A stretch of DNA of 64,000 nucleotides from the NCBI GenBank assembly GCA_033439265.1, contig JAVTVX010000031.1, positions 13,863,001 through 13,927,000 of the forward strand, written 5' to 3'. A model generated the notes under the pieces. It was given only the letters and a program-made list of their open reading frames with translations, searched no databases and was not told the origin of the DNA. Positions 48,281-60,370 of this stretch are shown piece by piece (the first letter of the stretch is position 1; every line of letters begins with the position of its first letter). This DNA is from Dillenia suffruticosa (Eukaryota > Streptophyta > Magnoliopsida > Dilleniales > Dilleniaceae). The translations under genes and the position numbers were made by a program.

Positions 48281-51017
48281 TGTAATACCTAATTTAAAAA
48301 AAATAAAAAATAAAAAAAAAAAAAGGAAAAATAAAAATTAGGGCTTAAAGCCCAATTTTCTCCCCTTTCTCCCTCTCTCTCTTTCCCCCTCTCTTCTTTC
48401 TCTCTCCCTCTCCCTCTCTCCTTTTCTTCTCTCTTCTCCCGATCCCCCGCCGCCGCGCCTCTCTCTTTTGCTGCCATCCTCCGCCGCGAGCGACCGCCCG
48501 AATCAGCCGCACCATCTTCCTCCCACGAGTGCGCCGTGGCCGTCGTTGCTCCAATCCTCTGCGAGCGCGCGACTGCAGCGCGATCTCCAATCCTCAGCGA
48601 GCGCGAGCACAGCCGCGCGATCATCTCCGCGCGAGCGCTAGCGCCACCGCGCAGTCTTCCTCGTGAGCGCGCGAGCGCTGCAGCGCGACCCTCCCTCGCG
48701 TGAGCACGCGATCGCTCGAGCACGCCGTAGCACGAGCCCCAGCGCGCCCCAGCGCGTCCCAGCGCGCTCCAGCGCCAAGCCAGCGCCCGAGCCAGCGCGA
48801 GCCCAGCGCGCGAGACCAGCGCGCGAGCCCAGCGCCAGCCCAACACCAGCCCAGCGCGAGCAGCCCGCGAGCAGCGCGCGAACAGCGCTCGATCAGCGCA
48901 CGAGCAGCGCGCGACACCCAGAGCGCGACCCCAGCGCACCCTTGCGCGCCTCTGCCCGAGCCCCTGCGCACCTCCAGCACGAGCGCAAGCTCTTCAGCGT
49001 GCGACCTACTGCGTGAGTGCTCGATCCAGCTCGCAAGCGCGACCCTAGCCACTGCGGCCCAGTCCAGCACGCGGCCCAGTCCGGCCCGCGGCCCACCAGG
49101 CCCACCAGGCCCGCCAGCCCATCAGCCCGCGGCCCACGGCCCGCGACGGCCCGTGACAGTCCGTGAGCCTCTGCGAAGGTAAATGACTCTAAGTTTCGAT
49201 TTTCGCAGTTGGGTTTCGAATCTCTTTAGTAATTGGACTTAAATTGTTTACAATTATTTCAAATTTGGAAACATTCAGCTTTTAGACCAAACCGACGGGC
49301 GAACGAAAGCTAAATCTAAGATCCGAAGAATCCTCGGTGAGAGAAATGAAATCTCTTCAACCCTTGAATAAATTTTGTCAAATTAGGTAGCATTAGTTGA
49401 TTTGTTTATAAATTGAGGAATTTAGGGTTCGTACGAAATTAAGAAAAACGATAAACCCTGAAATAGTCGGAAATTGATGAAAATCGTGATGACTTGATTA
49501 GGTTGGCTTTCTTGGTGACTCGATTGAGGGGCGCCTTATTTTGCGTATTTTGGTGTTATTGGGGAGTGCGCTACCTTCCCCAAAATCTGTGAGTGGGATT
49601 TATTTCAATGTTTTTGTTTAATATGTAAATCCTGTTTTACAACATTTTGATAATGAGCATGATTTGTCGTATGTTGGAAATGTTTTGACCGGTTTTAAAA
49701 TTGACTTTTGTGAACCGATGGAGTGTCCAAAAACTATATTGAATTATGAAATTATGCATTCATGTGGTTGAAATGTATAATGTGCCATTTTATACTCTAT
49801 GTTGCATCGGTTTATGAACCTGACTTTGGCACAATTTGATATGATATTGATTTTGGCCTTGAGGGTTTTGATATGTATTGTTCCGTAGCTACGAAGGACA
49901 CCGTGAGAGGCACTTTGGTGGCGTCCGGATATGCCTAGGCCTGGGGTATCCCACGAGTTGTAGTGATTTGATTATCTACACGGTACTAGCCAGGTTGAAC
50001 CCGAAATGGGGAGGATTTGGATTTGGATTGGATATCCTCTCCAAGTCTAGCACCTGGACGAGGTTCGTCGCCAACGCCGGGGTAGAGAGCACTTTAAAGA
50101 AATTTGCATATAACACCCCCGGTGCGCCTGTCATAGGTCGCGGTAGACCTCTGCCAGGACATTTTCGGCTGGCAGCTCTATGATTTTAATGACAGTGCTT
50201 TGGATGCATATTTGATTTGAAAATGCGTGAAATGATATATTGTTGAAATGAAAAGCATGATGATTTGAAATATGATTTATATACTTATGTTTTGATACGC
50301 CAGTTTCACACTCCATATTTGACGATTGCATTGACCCACTCACTCACTGAGTATTCTTTCTCGAGTACTCACCCCACATTTCCCTTTTGTTTCAGAGATA
50401 GTATTTGACAAAGAGTGTCGCTATTAGGACGCTCAGTATCTTTGGGAGATCAGGCCTGGACTTGAGGAGTCATTGTGTATTTCCGCTGCAAAATTTGTAT
50501 TGGTGATGTATTTGTATTCTGAGGTCTATAGATGACCATTTTTATGATTCTGGGATGACTGTATAAATATGGACATTTAAATTGTGGAACTCTCATGTCA
50601 CTGCTTGACATTGCATTGAGGCATTTATTTTTCGTTGCGTCTGTATTTGGGAATGTGTCATGTCTTAGAAGTGTTCTCTAGGATCGCTCGGTGCCTCCTC
50701 TAAATCACAGGAGGGGCGACTGGCGGCTGTCCATGCCTTTGATGGGGGCATGGCAGTAGAGGTCTGTGGTTAAGACTGTGGAGAATTGTTTGTTAGCCTT
50801 GCGTTGCCCTGGATTGTGCAGTAGGATGATCTGGTTTGTTGTTGAGGATAATATATGCATTTTGAGGCTGGGATGGCCCCTTTTGGACAGGTAACAGGTT
50901 TATTTTAATATGGGAGACCTCCGATATATGGGGAGGTTCTGCCCGATTTTCTGTAAAAATACAGCCGGCATCCAGGGTAACGGGCGGCTGCTCACGATCC
51001 CGGTTCGGGATGTGACA
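48281..51017 (+). repeat. Ty3 5' LTR (2,737 bp)
   Basis: Contains an A-rich start, a CT-rich leader (48350-48440), a GC-rich zone built of AGCGCGAG-like units (48500-49190) and a moderately GC-poor 3' half. Open frames in it are repeat by-products or are kept only because the two LTRs are nearly identical. Confidence 0.93.
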
Positions 51018-51024
51018 GTTGGAT

Positions 51025-51036
51025 TGGTATCAGAGC
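51025..51036 (+). other. Primer-binding site (initiator-Met tRNA)
   Basis: TGGTATCAGAGC, an exact match to the usual plant initiator-Met tRNA primer site, seven bases after the 5' LTR end. Confidence 0.92.
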
Positions 51037-51340
51037 GACTTGGTTAAGAGCTATGTAGGAAGAGAGTCTTGGAAACATTCCCGAATAAATTGGTTTTTAA
51101 AGTTCTTAATGCATGAGAGTTTCATACAGTCATAAAGTCCCAGTGCATGGTCATAGGCATATGAGTTCATCTATTTTAGGGGGTTAGATACGGTTGTATC
51201 TAACCTAACTTGCTACATTCTTCTCCTATTGAACTAAGACTCTCATCCTTTTGTGAAGGTACCCATGCTATGATTAGTCCAAAATTCTTGAACCGTGTCT
51301 ATTCTTTTTATGATAATAAACATCTTTCTCTTGCAGAATT

Positions 51341-54300
51341 ATGCCACCTAGACGTGGAAGGAGAGGTGCTAGATTCGCATCGCTTGAGGGTCTGTTAGTG
51401 CCAGATGCACCTCGGGCACCCGAGACCCCACGAGTACGAGAGGACTTAGACGAGCCGGAGGATCGTACCTCGACTCGCGTGCCACCACCGGCACCTACTC
51501 AGCCAGCTGCTCAGGCTGAGACTCCTGTACCCACACTCGACGCCTTTAGGCAGGTGTATGAGTGGTACGCTTCGCATGGGGTTCAGATTCCGCCCCCATC
51601 ACCTCCTACAGCGGCGCCTGCACCTGCAGCAGTGCCAGTTCCTACGGCACCGGTTCCACCGCCGGTGGCCGGTCCTTCTACTTTGTCCGAGCTGAGTGAG
51701 AGCACATCGGCTATTCTTAGACGGGTACATGAGCTGACTCAGTTGGTTAAGGAGGCCCGTCAGCTAGGGTACACAGATTTTGCAGGACTTGGTGATGCTG
51801 CGGCAGCCAAGCATTGGATCAACCGCACCCGCAGGATTTTGACTGATCTCGGGATTGGAGAGGAGCTCTGCCTGAAAGTGGCAGAGCGATTATTAGAGGG
51901 AGAGGCCCTCTCATGGTGGGAGGCCCTCACTGATGAGGCGATAGAGCCATTGCGGTGGGACGACTTCTTTCGGGAGTTTGACCGCAGATTTTTCCCACTC
52001 TACCAGTAGGACCGGATGAGGTCAGAGTTGGGACGGCTTACACAGGGGTCCAGATCTGTCTCGGAGTATGAGGCAGACATGCGGAGACTTGCCGCATTTG
52101 TACCAGATCTGGCCACACCTCAGTATTTGCGCTTCAAATTTGAGGACGGTCTTAGCCTCAGCATAAAGAGATATATGACTGTTACTCCACAGTTTACACT
52201 GGCTGAAGTGATAGACTCTGCTCACCGCGCGGAGGCTTTGGTCCGCGCTGAGACTAGGCAGAGAGAGCAGAGAGCAGAAGAGAAAGGAGAAGTCTCATTT
52301 TGCAAAGAATTCCAAGAGGGGCAGGGGATCCAGTTCGTACAGAGGCGGATTTGGATCTGGATTTCCTGAGCTGGGACGGGGACAGTACTCTCAGGGGTTT
52401 AGACAGCCCGCACCGACTCACCCTGTACAGTTTACTACTCAGCGGCACCCTTATTGCCGCAGGTGCAGTCAGTCCCATCCAAGCGGAGCTTGTTCAGTGA
52501 CGGTCACTTGCTTCCACTGTGGGAAGCCGGGGCATATTAGGAGTTCTTGCCCTGAGTTAGGACTCGGAGGACAGAGTTCATTGAGCCGCACTAGTACTCT
52601 TTGTATGGGACAGCAGGGGCAGCCTGTTCGGCCAGCAGTTTCTACTCCCAGGGTGACCACTGGGAGTAACACAGTGCAGACTCAGGCACGACAGCAGCCT
52701 AGGGCTCAGGCCCGGGTTTATGCCATGACACATGAGGATGCCCAGGCGAACCCCGACATCATCATGGGTACTCTACCCATTTTCGGAATAGATGCTCGTA
52801 TCCTTATTGATACGGGGTCTAATTATTCGTACGTGAGCGATAAATTCTCCCGACACTCTGACAGACCGCTCTCACCTTTGGACGAGGAGATATCGGTCAT
52901 CACTCCTCTGGGTGAGCAGATTGTTCGTGGTACAGTGTATAGAGAATGTGAGATCAAAGTTGGGGATACAGTGCTGAAGGCAGATTTAATCTCTCTCGCT
53001 ATGACTGATTTTGATGCCATCTTGGGGATGGACTGGCTACATATTCATCGGGCTTCAGTTGACTGCTTTAAGAAGCAGGTGGAGTTTCGAAAACCCGATC
53101 AGCCAGTGTTGATTTTTGAGGGCGAGAGGCGGGTTTTACCCCGCTGTGTCATTTTAGTTTTGGAGGCCAGACACATGATTCGTCGCGGATGTGCGACTTA
53201 CCTGACTCATATCATTGACACCACTGCTCAGGGACCGAGACTGGAGGATGTCCCAGTGGTACAGGACTTTCCTGATGTTTTCCCCGAGGAGCTGCCCGGA
53301 CTACCACATGTTCGGGAGTTTGATTTTGAGATCGATTTAGCTTCAGGGACTACCCCTATCTCTATGCCGCCATACAGGATGGCGCCGGCTGAGCTGAGAG
53401 AGCTCAAGGTCCGCTGCAAGAGTTGCTGGATAAGGGGTTTATCCGTCCTAGCACGTCTCCGTGGGGTGCACCGGTGTTGTTTGTGAAAAAGAAGGACGGC
53501 ACATTTCGGCTATGTGTAGATTATAGACAGCTAAACAAAGTTACCGTTAAAAATCGGTACCCACTACCACGTATTGATGATCTCTTTGATCAGTTACAGG
53601 GTGCCAGAGTATTCTCGAAGATAAATCTCCGGTCGGGTTACCATCAACTGCGGATTAGGGCCGAGGATGTGCCTAAGACGGCTTTCCGCACCCGATACGG
53701 ACATTATGAGTTTTTGGTCATGCCGTTTGGGCTGCCTAATGCCCCTGCCGCATTTATGGACCTAATGAACCGAATTTTTCACGATTATTTGGATCGGTTC
53801 GTCATTGTTTTTATTGATGATATCTTAGTCTACTCGCGGAGTGATGATGAGCATGCTCAGCACCTTAGGGTGATTTTGCAGACTCTTCGTGAGAGACAGC
53901 TTTATGCCAAGTTCACCAAGTGTGAATTTTGGTTGCGGCAGATTGGTTTTCTTGGCCATGTAGTTTCTACGGAGGGTATCTTTGTTAATCCGCAGAAAGT
54001 TGAGGCTATATTGAGATGGGAGCAGCCACAAACAGTATCAGAAATCAGGAGTTTTCTTGGTCTAGCCGGGTATTACCGCAGATTTGTAGAGGACTTTTCT
54101 CGAATTCCTGCTCCGTTATCTAGATTGACGCGAAAAGGTGTAAAGTTTGTATGGGATGATCGTTGTGAGGTGAGCTTTCAGGAGCTCAAACAGCGATTGA
54201 CGTCTGCTCCGATTTTAGCCCTTCCCACGAGTAGTCGAGAGTATGTGGTGTACAGTGACGCCAGCAGGCAGGGATTGGGCTGTGTATTGATGCAGGATGG

Positions 54301-55362
54301 TAGAGTTATCGCCTATGCTTCGCGGCAGCTAAAGAAGCATGAGGTGAATTATCCTACACACGATTTGGAGTTGGCGGCCATAGTCTTTGCGCTAAAGATA
54401 TGGCGCCACTATTTATATGGGGTCACATGCAGAGTGTTTACAGATCACAAAAGTCTAAAGTATCTGTTCACTCAGAGGGAGCTGAATTTGAGGCAGCGGA
54501 GATGGTTAGAGCTGCTAAAGGATTAAGATCTCATTATTGATTATCATCCGGGCAAGGCCAATGTGGTGGCTGATGCCTTGAGTCGGAAGTCATCTTCTTC
54601 TTCTCAGACTACCGAGAGTACTTATCTCTCGTGTTTATTGGGACTCCGAGCTTTGGGAGTCAGGTTGGCTAGTGATGATCAGGGAGCTATACTAGCCAGA
54701 TTTGAGGTTCGACCGAGTTTGCTCGATCGTATCAGGGAGCTTCAGCAGAGTGACGAAGAGCTCCGAGGTATTTATGAGAAAGCCAGCAGAGGTGATATTG
54801 ACGACTTTAGAGTTCGCAAGGATAGACTGTTGGTTTTTCGAGATCGAGTATGTGTACCGGCAGATAGTGATCTCCGCAGGGCTGTTCTTGAGGAGGCCCA
54901 TTCATCTGCCTATGCTTTACATCCCGGTAGTACTAAAATGTACCGCACCATCAGAGACAGTTATTGGTGGTCTGGTATGAAACGGGAAATTGGAGAATTC
55001 ATTGCTCGTTGCCTTGTATGTCAGCAGGTGAAGGCTGAGCACCAGCGTCCAGCTGGCACATTGCAGCCCCTTCCTATTCCTGAGTGGAAGTGGGAGCATA
55101 TCACGATGTATTTCATGTCTCAGTACTTAGGAGATATCAGCCAGATCCCTCACACATTTTAGAAGCTCCGCCAGTTGAGCTTCGAGAGGACTTGAGTTTA
55201 CCTGTTCAGCCCGTGACTATTCTGGATCGACAGGTCAGAAAGCTACGGAGCAAAGAGGTTCCTCTTGTCAAAGTTTTGTGGAGGAGCGACCAGGTCGAGG
55301 AACAAACCTGGGAGCCTGAGGAAGCCATGAGGAAACAGTACTCCTATCTATTTTCTGTATAG
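51341..55362 (+). pseudogene. Ty3 gag-pol (degenerate, integrase core missing)
   Basis: Gag opens with MPPRRGRRG at 51341, is stopped by TAG at 52007-52009, continues in frame to about 52290, then shifts frame. The zinc knuckle CFHCGKPGHIRSSC lies at about 52509-52550. The protease DTGS is near 52812. A frame change near 53415 leads into reverse transcriptase (53423 on) with SGYHQ and FIDDILVYS near 53810-53840. RNase H runs about 54230-54520 and is cut by TAA at 54524-54526 where a Tyr is usual. The integrase zinc finger (HPGST, CLVCQQ) ends near 55110. There the catalytic DDE core is absent and the frame jumps to the C-terminus (HDVFHVS, then VKVLW and EEQTWEPE), ending at 55362. Confidence 0.93.
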
Positions 55363-55396
55363 TTTTCTTTTAGTCTCGAGGACGAGACTTGTTTTT

Positions 55397-55410
55397 AGGG
55401 GGTTAGAAAA
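55397..55410 (+). other. Polypurine tract
   Basis: Purine-rich AGGGGGTTAGAAAA directly before the 3' LTR, the expected plus-strand priming site. Confidence 0.7.
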
Positions 55411-58141
55411 TGCAATACCCAATTTAAAAAAAATAAAAAATAAAAATAAAAATAAAAATTAGGGCTTAAAGCCCAATTTTCTCCCCTTTCTCCCTCTCTC
55501 TCTTTCCCCCTCTCTTCTTTCTCTCTCCCTCTCCCTCTCTCCTTTTCTTCTCTCTTCTCCCGATCCCCCGCCGCCGCGCCTCTCTCTTTTGCTGCCATCC
55601 TCCGCCGCGAGCGACCGCCCGAATCAGCCGCACGATCTTCCTCCCACGAGTGTGCCGTGGCCGTCGCTGCTCCAATCCTCTGCGAGCGCGCGACTGCAGC
55701 GCAATCTCCAATCCTCAGCGAGCGCGAGCACAGCCGCGAGATCATCTCCGCGCGAGCGCTAGCGCCACCGCGCAGTCTTTCTCGTGAGCGCGCGAACGCT
55801 GCAGCGCGACCCTCCCTCGCGTGAGCACGCGATCGCTCGAGCACGCCGTAGCACGAGCCCCAGCGCGCCCCAGCGCGTCCCAGCGCGCTCCAGCGCCAAT
55901 CCAGCGCCCGAGCCAGCGCCCGAGCCAGCGCGAGCCCAGCGCGCGAGACCAGCGCGCGAGCCCAGCGCCAGCCCAGCACCAGCCCAGCGCGAGCAGCCCG
56001 CGAGCAGCGCGCGAGCAGCCCGCGAGCAGCGCGCGAGCAGCGCGCGAACAGCGCTCGATCAGCGCACGAGCAGCGCGCGACACCCAGAGCGCGACCCCAG
56101 CGCACCCTTGCGCGCCTCTGCCCAGCCCCTGTGCACCTCCAGCACGAGCGCAAGCGCTCCAGCGTGCGACCCACTGCGTGAGTGCTCGATCCAGCTCGCG
56201 AGCGCGACCCTAGCCACTGCGCCCCAGTCCAGCACGCAGCCCAGTCCGGCCCGCGGCCCACTGCCCGCGACGGCCCGTAACAGTCCGTGAGCCTCTGCGA
56301 AGGTAAATGACTCTAAGTTTCGATTTTCGCACTTGGGTTTCGAATCTCTTTAGTAATTGGACTTAAATTGTTCACAATTGTTTCAAATTTGGAAACATTC
56401 AGCTTTTAGACGAAACCGACGAGCGAACGAAAGCTAAATCTAAGATCCGAAGAATCCTAGGTGAGAGAAATGAAATCTCTTCAACCCTTGAATAAATTTT
56501 GTCAAATTAGGTAGCATTAGTTGATTTGTTTATAAATTGAGGAATTTAGGGTTCGTACGAAATTAAGAAAAACGATAAACCCTGAAATAGTCAGAAATTG
56601 ATGAAAATCGTGATGACTTGATTAGGTTGGCTTTCTTGGTGACTCGATTGAGGGGCGCCTTGTTTTGCGTATTTTGGTGTTATTGGGGAGTGCGCTACCT
56701 TCCCCAAAATCTGTGAGTGGGATTTATTTCAATGTTTTTGTTTAATATGTAAATCCTGTTTTACAACATTTTGATAATGAGCATGATTTTTCGTATGTTG
56801 GAAATGTTTTGACCGGTTTTAAAATTGACTTTTGTGAATCGATGGAGTGTCCAAAAACTGTATTGAATTATGAAATTATGCATCCATGTGGTTGAAATGT
56901 ATAATGTGTCATTTTATACTCTATGTTGCATCGGTTTATGAACCTGACTTTGGCACAATTTGATATGATATTGATTTTGGCCTTGAGGACTTTGATATGT
57001 ATTGTTCCGTAGCTACGAAGGACACCGTGAGAGGCGCTTTGGTGGTGTCCGGATATGCCTAGGCCTGGGGTATCCCACGAGTTGTCGTGATTTGATTATC
57101 TACACGGTACTAGCCAGGTTGAACCCGAAAGGGGGAGGATTTGGATTTGGATTGGATATCCTCTCCAAGTCTAGCACCTGGACGAGGTTCGTCGCCAACG
57201 CCGGGGTAGAGAGCACTTTAAAGAAATTTGCATATAACACCCCCGGTGCGCCTGTCATAGGTCGCGATAGACCTCTGTCAGGACATTTTCGGCTGGCAGC
57301 TCTATGATTTTAATGACAGTGCTTTGGATGCATATTTGACTTGAAAATGCGTGAAATGATATATTGTTGAAATGAAAAGCATGATGATTTGAAATATGAT
57401 TTATATACTTATGTTTTGACACGCCAGTTTCACACTCCATATTTGACGATTGCATTGACCCACTCACTCACTGAGTATTCTTTCCCGAGTACTCACCCCT
57501 CGTTTCCCTTTTGTTTCAGAGATAGTATTTGACAAGGAGTGTCGCTTTTAGGACGCTCAGTATCTTTGGGAGATCAGGTCTGGACTTGAGGAGTCATTGT
57601 GTATTTCCGCTGCAAAATTTGTATTGGTGATGTATTTGTATTCTGAGGTCTATAGATGACCATTTTTATGATTCTGGAATGACTGTATAAATATGGACAT
57701 TTAAATTGTGGAACTCTCATGTCACTGCTTGACATTGCATTGAGGCATTTTTTTTTCGTTGCGTCTGTATTTGGGAATGTGTCATGTCTTAGAAGTGTTC
57801 TCTAGGATCGCTCGGTGCCTGCTCTAAATCACAGGAGGGGCGACTGGCGGCTGTCCATGCCTTTGATGGGGGCATGGCAGTAGAGGTCTGTGGTTAGGAC
57901 TGTGGAGAATTGTTTGTTAGCCTTGCGTTGCCCTGGATTGTGCAGTAGGATGATCTGGTTTGTTGTTGAGGATAATATATGCATTTTGAGTCCGGGATGG
58001 CCCCTTTTGGACAGGTAACAGATTTATTTTAATATGGGAGACCTCTGATATATGGGGAGGTTCTGTCCGATTTTCTGTAAAAATACAGCCGGCATCCAAG
58101 GTAACGGGCGGCTGCTCACGATCCCGGTTCGGGATGTGACA
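55411..58141 (+). repeat. Ty3 3' LTR (2,731 bp)
   Basis: Matches 48281-51017. Differences include an extra block of GCGCGAGCAGC units near 56000-56040 and scattered point changes. Confidence 0.93.
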
Positions 58142-58595
58142 GAAACTATCCAGAGTGCAAAATGAATCTCAGATACAAAATTGGTTCCCATAAAAACATT
58201 GTTCATAAATCATGATTATTTTACGATAAAAAAAAATATTCTGCTAATATTATATGGAATTACCAATCTTTTATCAAAAATCACATCACTCCCCAGCATT
58301 TAAAATAATGAGTTTTTGGTCAAAGGCTATCAAAATTTTTCATGATTATCAGATCAAGTGTCTCGATATTTAAAGCCAAATTTAAGTTAATGATTTTTTT
58401 GGATCAAACATTGTCAACCTTAAAAAAAAAAAAAAGGCCATGCCGTATGACTGAGCACCAAATCTAAATTACTTAAAATATTTAAATAGAATAAAACAAT
58501 GGGTACAAAAAAACTCATAGAAGATTAAATCTGAGAGGGAGCGGAATATATTATGTGTGAAATTTGATAAGACAAACTCAATTTTGATTAGCATA

Positions 58596-59392
58596 ATGGC
58601 AACGACCCTTGCAGCATTTAGTGTTGCTACGTCCATGTCAGTTTTAAGCCTTCAAGAGCTTGTTAAGGAGCCTTTGTCTCAAGTCCCGGATCGCTATGTA
58701 CCTCCTATTCTCTTTGATGAGATACCTGCAGTTTCTGTCCTTGATTTGAAGAAATTGGCTATGGAGGACACCGCGAATTCAGAGCAGTAGAAATTGCACT
58801 CATGATGCAAATAGGGTTTCTTTCAGGTTTTCGCACTTCTGTTTTACACTATTTCTTTTAAAAAAGAAAAACTAATTATTAGGATTTGTATGGATAAAAA
58901 AGAGTTGGACTTGGAATTGCTATTAGTCAATTTTAAGGTCAAGATATATATATGTGTGTATTTTGAAAGACACTCTTTTTATACCACAAAAATTTTAATA
59001 GAGAATTATGTATTTAAACCTAATAGAATCAAAACCATTACATAAATAAAATATTTATGTTTGCTTGTAACCTAATCCTCATTCAGAAAATCTAATAAAA
59101 TGATTCAAAGCTATGCTACTTCTAGAGACAACTTGCCCAAGCAAAACTATGTTTTGTGTTTGGTGCTGTTGATGAGTCATGGGGTTGATGGAGAAATTGA
59201 AAGCAGAAATTGAAGAGTTTTTTAAGCTTCCTTTAGAAGAGAAAACAAAAGGGTGAGGCTAAAGGATGTTGGGCCTATCCCGTACTTGTCAGATAATCAA
59301 AAGCTTCATTGGGTTGATAGGCTTTTATTCATCTCCAACCCTGTGCACATAAGAAAATCACATCTCATGCCTAATTTCCCTCGTTCACTTGG
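58596..59392 (+). pseudogene. 2ODD pseudogene A'3 (exons 1-2 only)
   Basis: Exon 1 (58596-58826) reads like A'1. It adds a TAG at 58788-58790 and keeps the same TGA and TAG within the former HLACKEWG stretch as A'1. Its final CAG before the donor is intact, unlike A'1. Exon 2 (about 59169-59392) again follows gtgctg instead of an AG acceptor and has indels around 59255-59340. A CT repeat (59399-59420) follows, and exons 3-4 are absent. There is no CACTA insert in intron 1: the site at 58923-58925 is empty. Confidence 0.9.
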
Positions 59393-59514
59393 GCCAATCT
59401 CTCTCTCTCTCTCTCTCTCACACACATATTTAAATGAAAAAATTGTTATTCTTCATAAACCAACACATTATGGTTTACTAAAACCCAAAGCTATTTGACA
59501 TTTCACAAGATATT

Positions 59515-60000
59515 TGTAACACCAGAGAGAGAAAAAAAAATCCGGATTAGGGCTAAAAATAATTTATGGGCAGTTGTGTGCATAACTCTTTTTTAGTTCA
59601 TTTTACTTGTATTGAGGTATCTGTAAGCGTTTTAAACTTTCTACTTGGAAAATGTGTTAGATATTGTATAAACTTAGATCCGCTCGATATAGCGGCTACT
59701 CATGCTCGATATAACGGCTGCTCATGCTCTAGTTGGACATGACAGTAGAGATCTGTGGTTAGAATTGATGGAAATTTTAAAGCCTTGCGTTGTCCTGGAT
59801 GTTTGGAGATGGAATTTGTTGCTTTTGGAGAGGCCGGGATGGCCATTTATTTAATGTACAGGTTGATTTTGCATATACAGGTTTAATTGTACATGAAAAA
59901 CCTCCGATTTACGGGGAGGTTTGTTCGATTTTCTGTAAAAATACAGCCGGCATCCAGGGGCAACGGGCGGCTGTTCACGATCCCGGTTTGGGGCGTGACA
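59515..60000 (+). mobile_element. Short Ty3/Gypsy solo LTR, 486 bp
   Basis: Starts TGTAACACC and ends GGGGCGTGACA, flanked by ATATT (59510-59514 and 60001-60005). Its last 200 bp match the 3' ends of the long LTRs (blocks around CGGGGAGGTT and CAGCCGGCATCCAGGG). Its start keeps GGATTAGGGCTAAA, but the CT-rich and GC-rich zones are missing. It is a solo LTR of a related, shorter or internally deleted family. The homologous sites near 7612 and 14669 have no insert. Confidence 0.87.
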
Positions 60001-60370
60001 ATATTCATGCTCAAGAAAATGTTCATGGAAAAAAGGGTTCATTTCTCCAAAGTTTTATATTTAGTCCCCCTATCCATGAGTCCCCACGCAGTTCTATACG
60101 TAATTTAGGAGGAAAACATCTTACATTGCCTCTGCATTCATTAATTTCTTAAAAAATTTTGATTGAAAGTAACATTTCTAAATGGACTTTTTGCATGCAA
60201 TTTTCTAGATCTTGACAAAAATAACAAACAAATGACAACTAAAATTTTATTGCATGAAAGCCAAATTGTACATTTTGTAGTGAATAATCCAAATATGTCA
60301 CTTTGGATACAAGAAGAGCATATGCATGGGATCGTAAATTTAGCTAATAACTAATAGTTTTGTCACATTT

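Larger units (their letters stand above)
48281..58141 (+). mobile_element. Ty3/Gypsy chromovirus-like LTR retrotransposon, 9.9 kb, integrase core deleted
   Basis: LTRs at 48281-51017 and 55411-58141 begin TGTAATACC and TGCAATACC and both end GGGATGTGACA. The target duplication is GAAAC (48276-48280 and 58142-58146). The empty site is seen near 3201. The gene order gag, protease, reverse transcriptase, RNase H, then integrase remnant and a C-terminal chromodomain-like segment defines Ty3/Gypsy. The 2.7-kb LTRs and the VKVLW..VEEQTWEPE C-terminus resemble the Tekay/Del chromovirus lineage, which is an inference. The internal region is only 4.4 kb. The two LTRs are very alike: about six mismatches in roughly 300 bases compared by eye (49878-50183 against 57002-57307), so insertion is fairly recent. 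Confidence 0.95.

Noticed and set aside
48663-49182. Long overlapping open frames on both strands in the GC-rich LTR zone (also 55784-56290, 30819-31485).
   Set aside because: Low-complexity Arg/Ala/Pro/Ser frames, present on both strands at once and produced by AGCGCGAG repeats within LTRs.
49878-50183. 101-codon frame repeated at 57002-57307 that looks conserved.
   Set aside because: Conserved only because it lies in the two nearly identical LTRs; several changes are non-synonymous and the solo LTR does not keep it.
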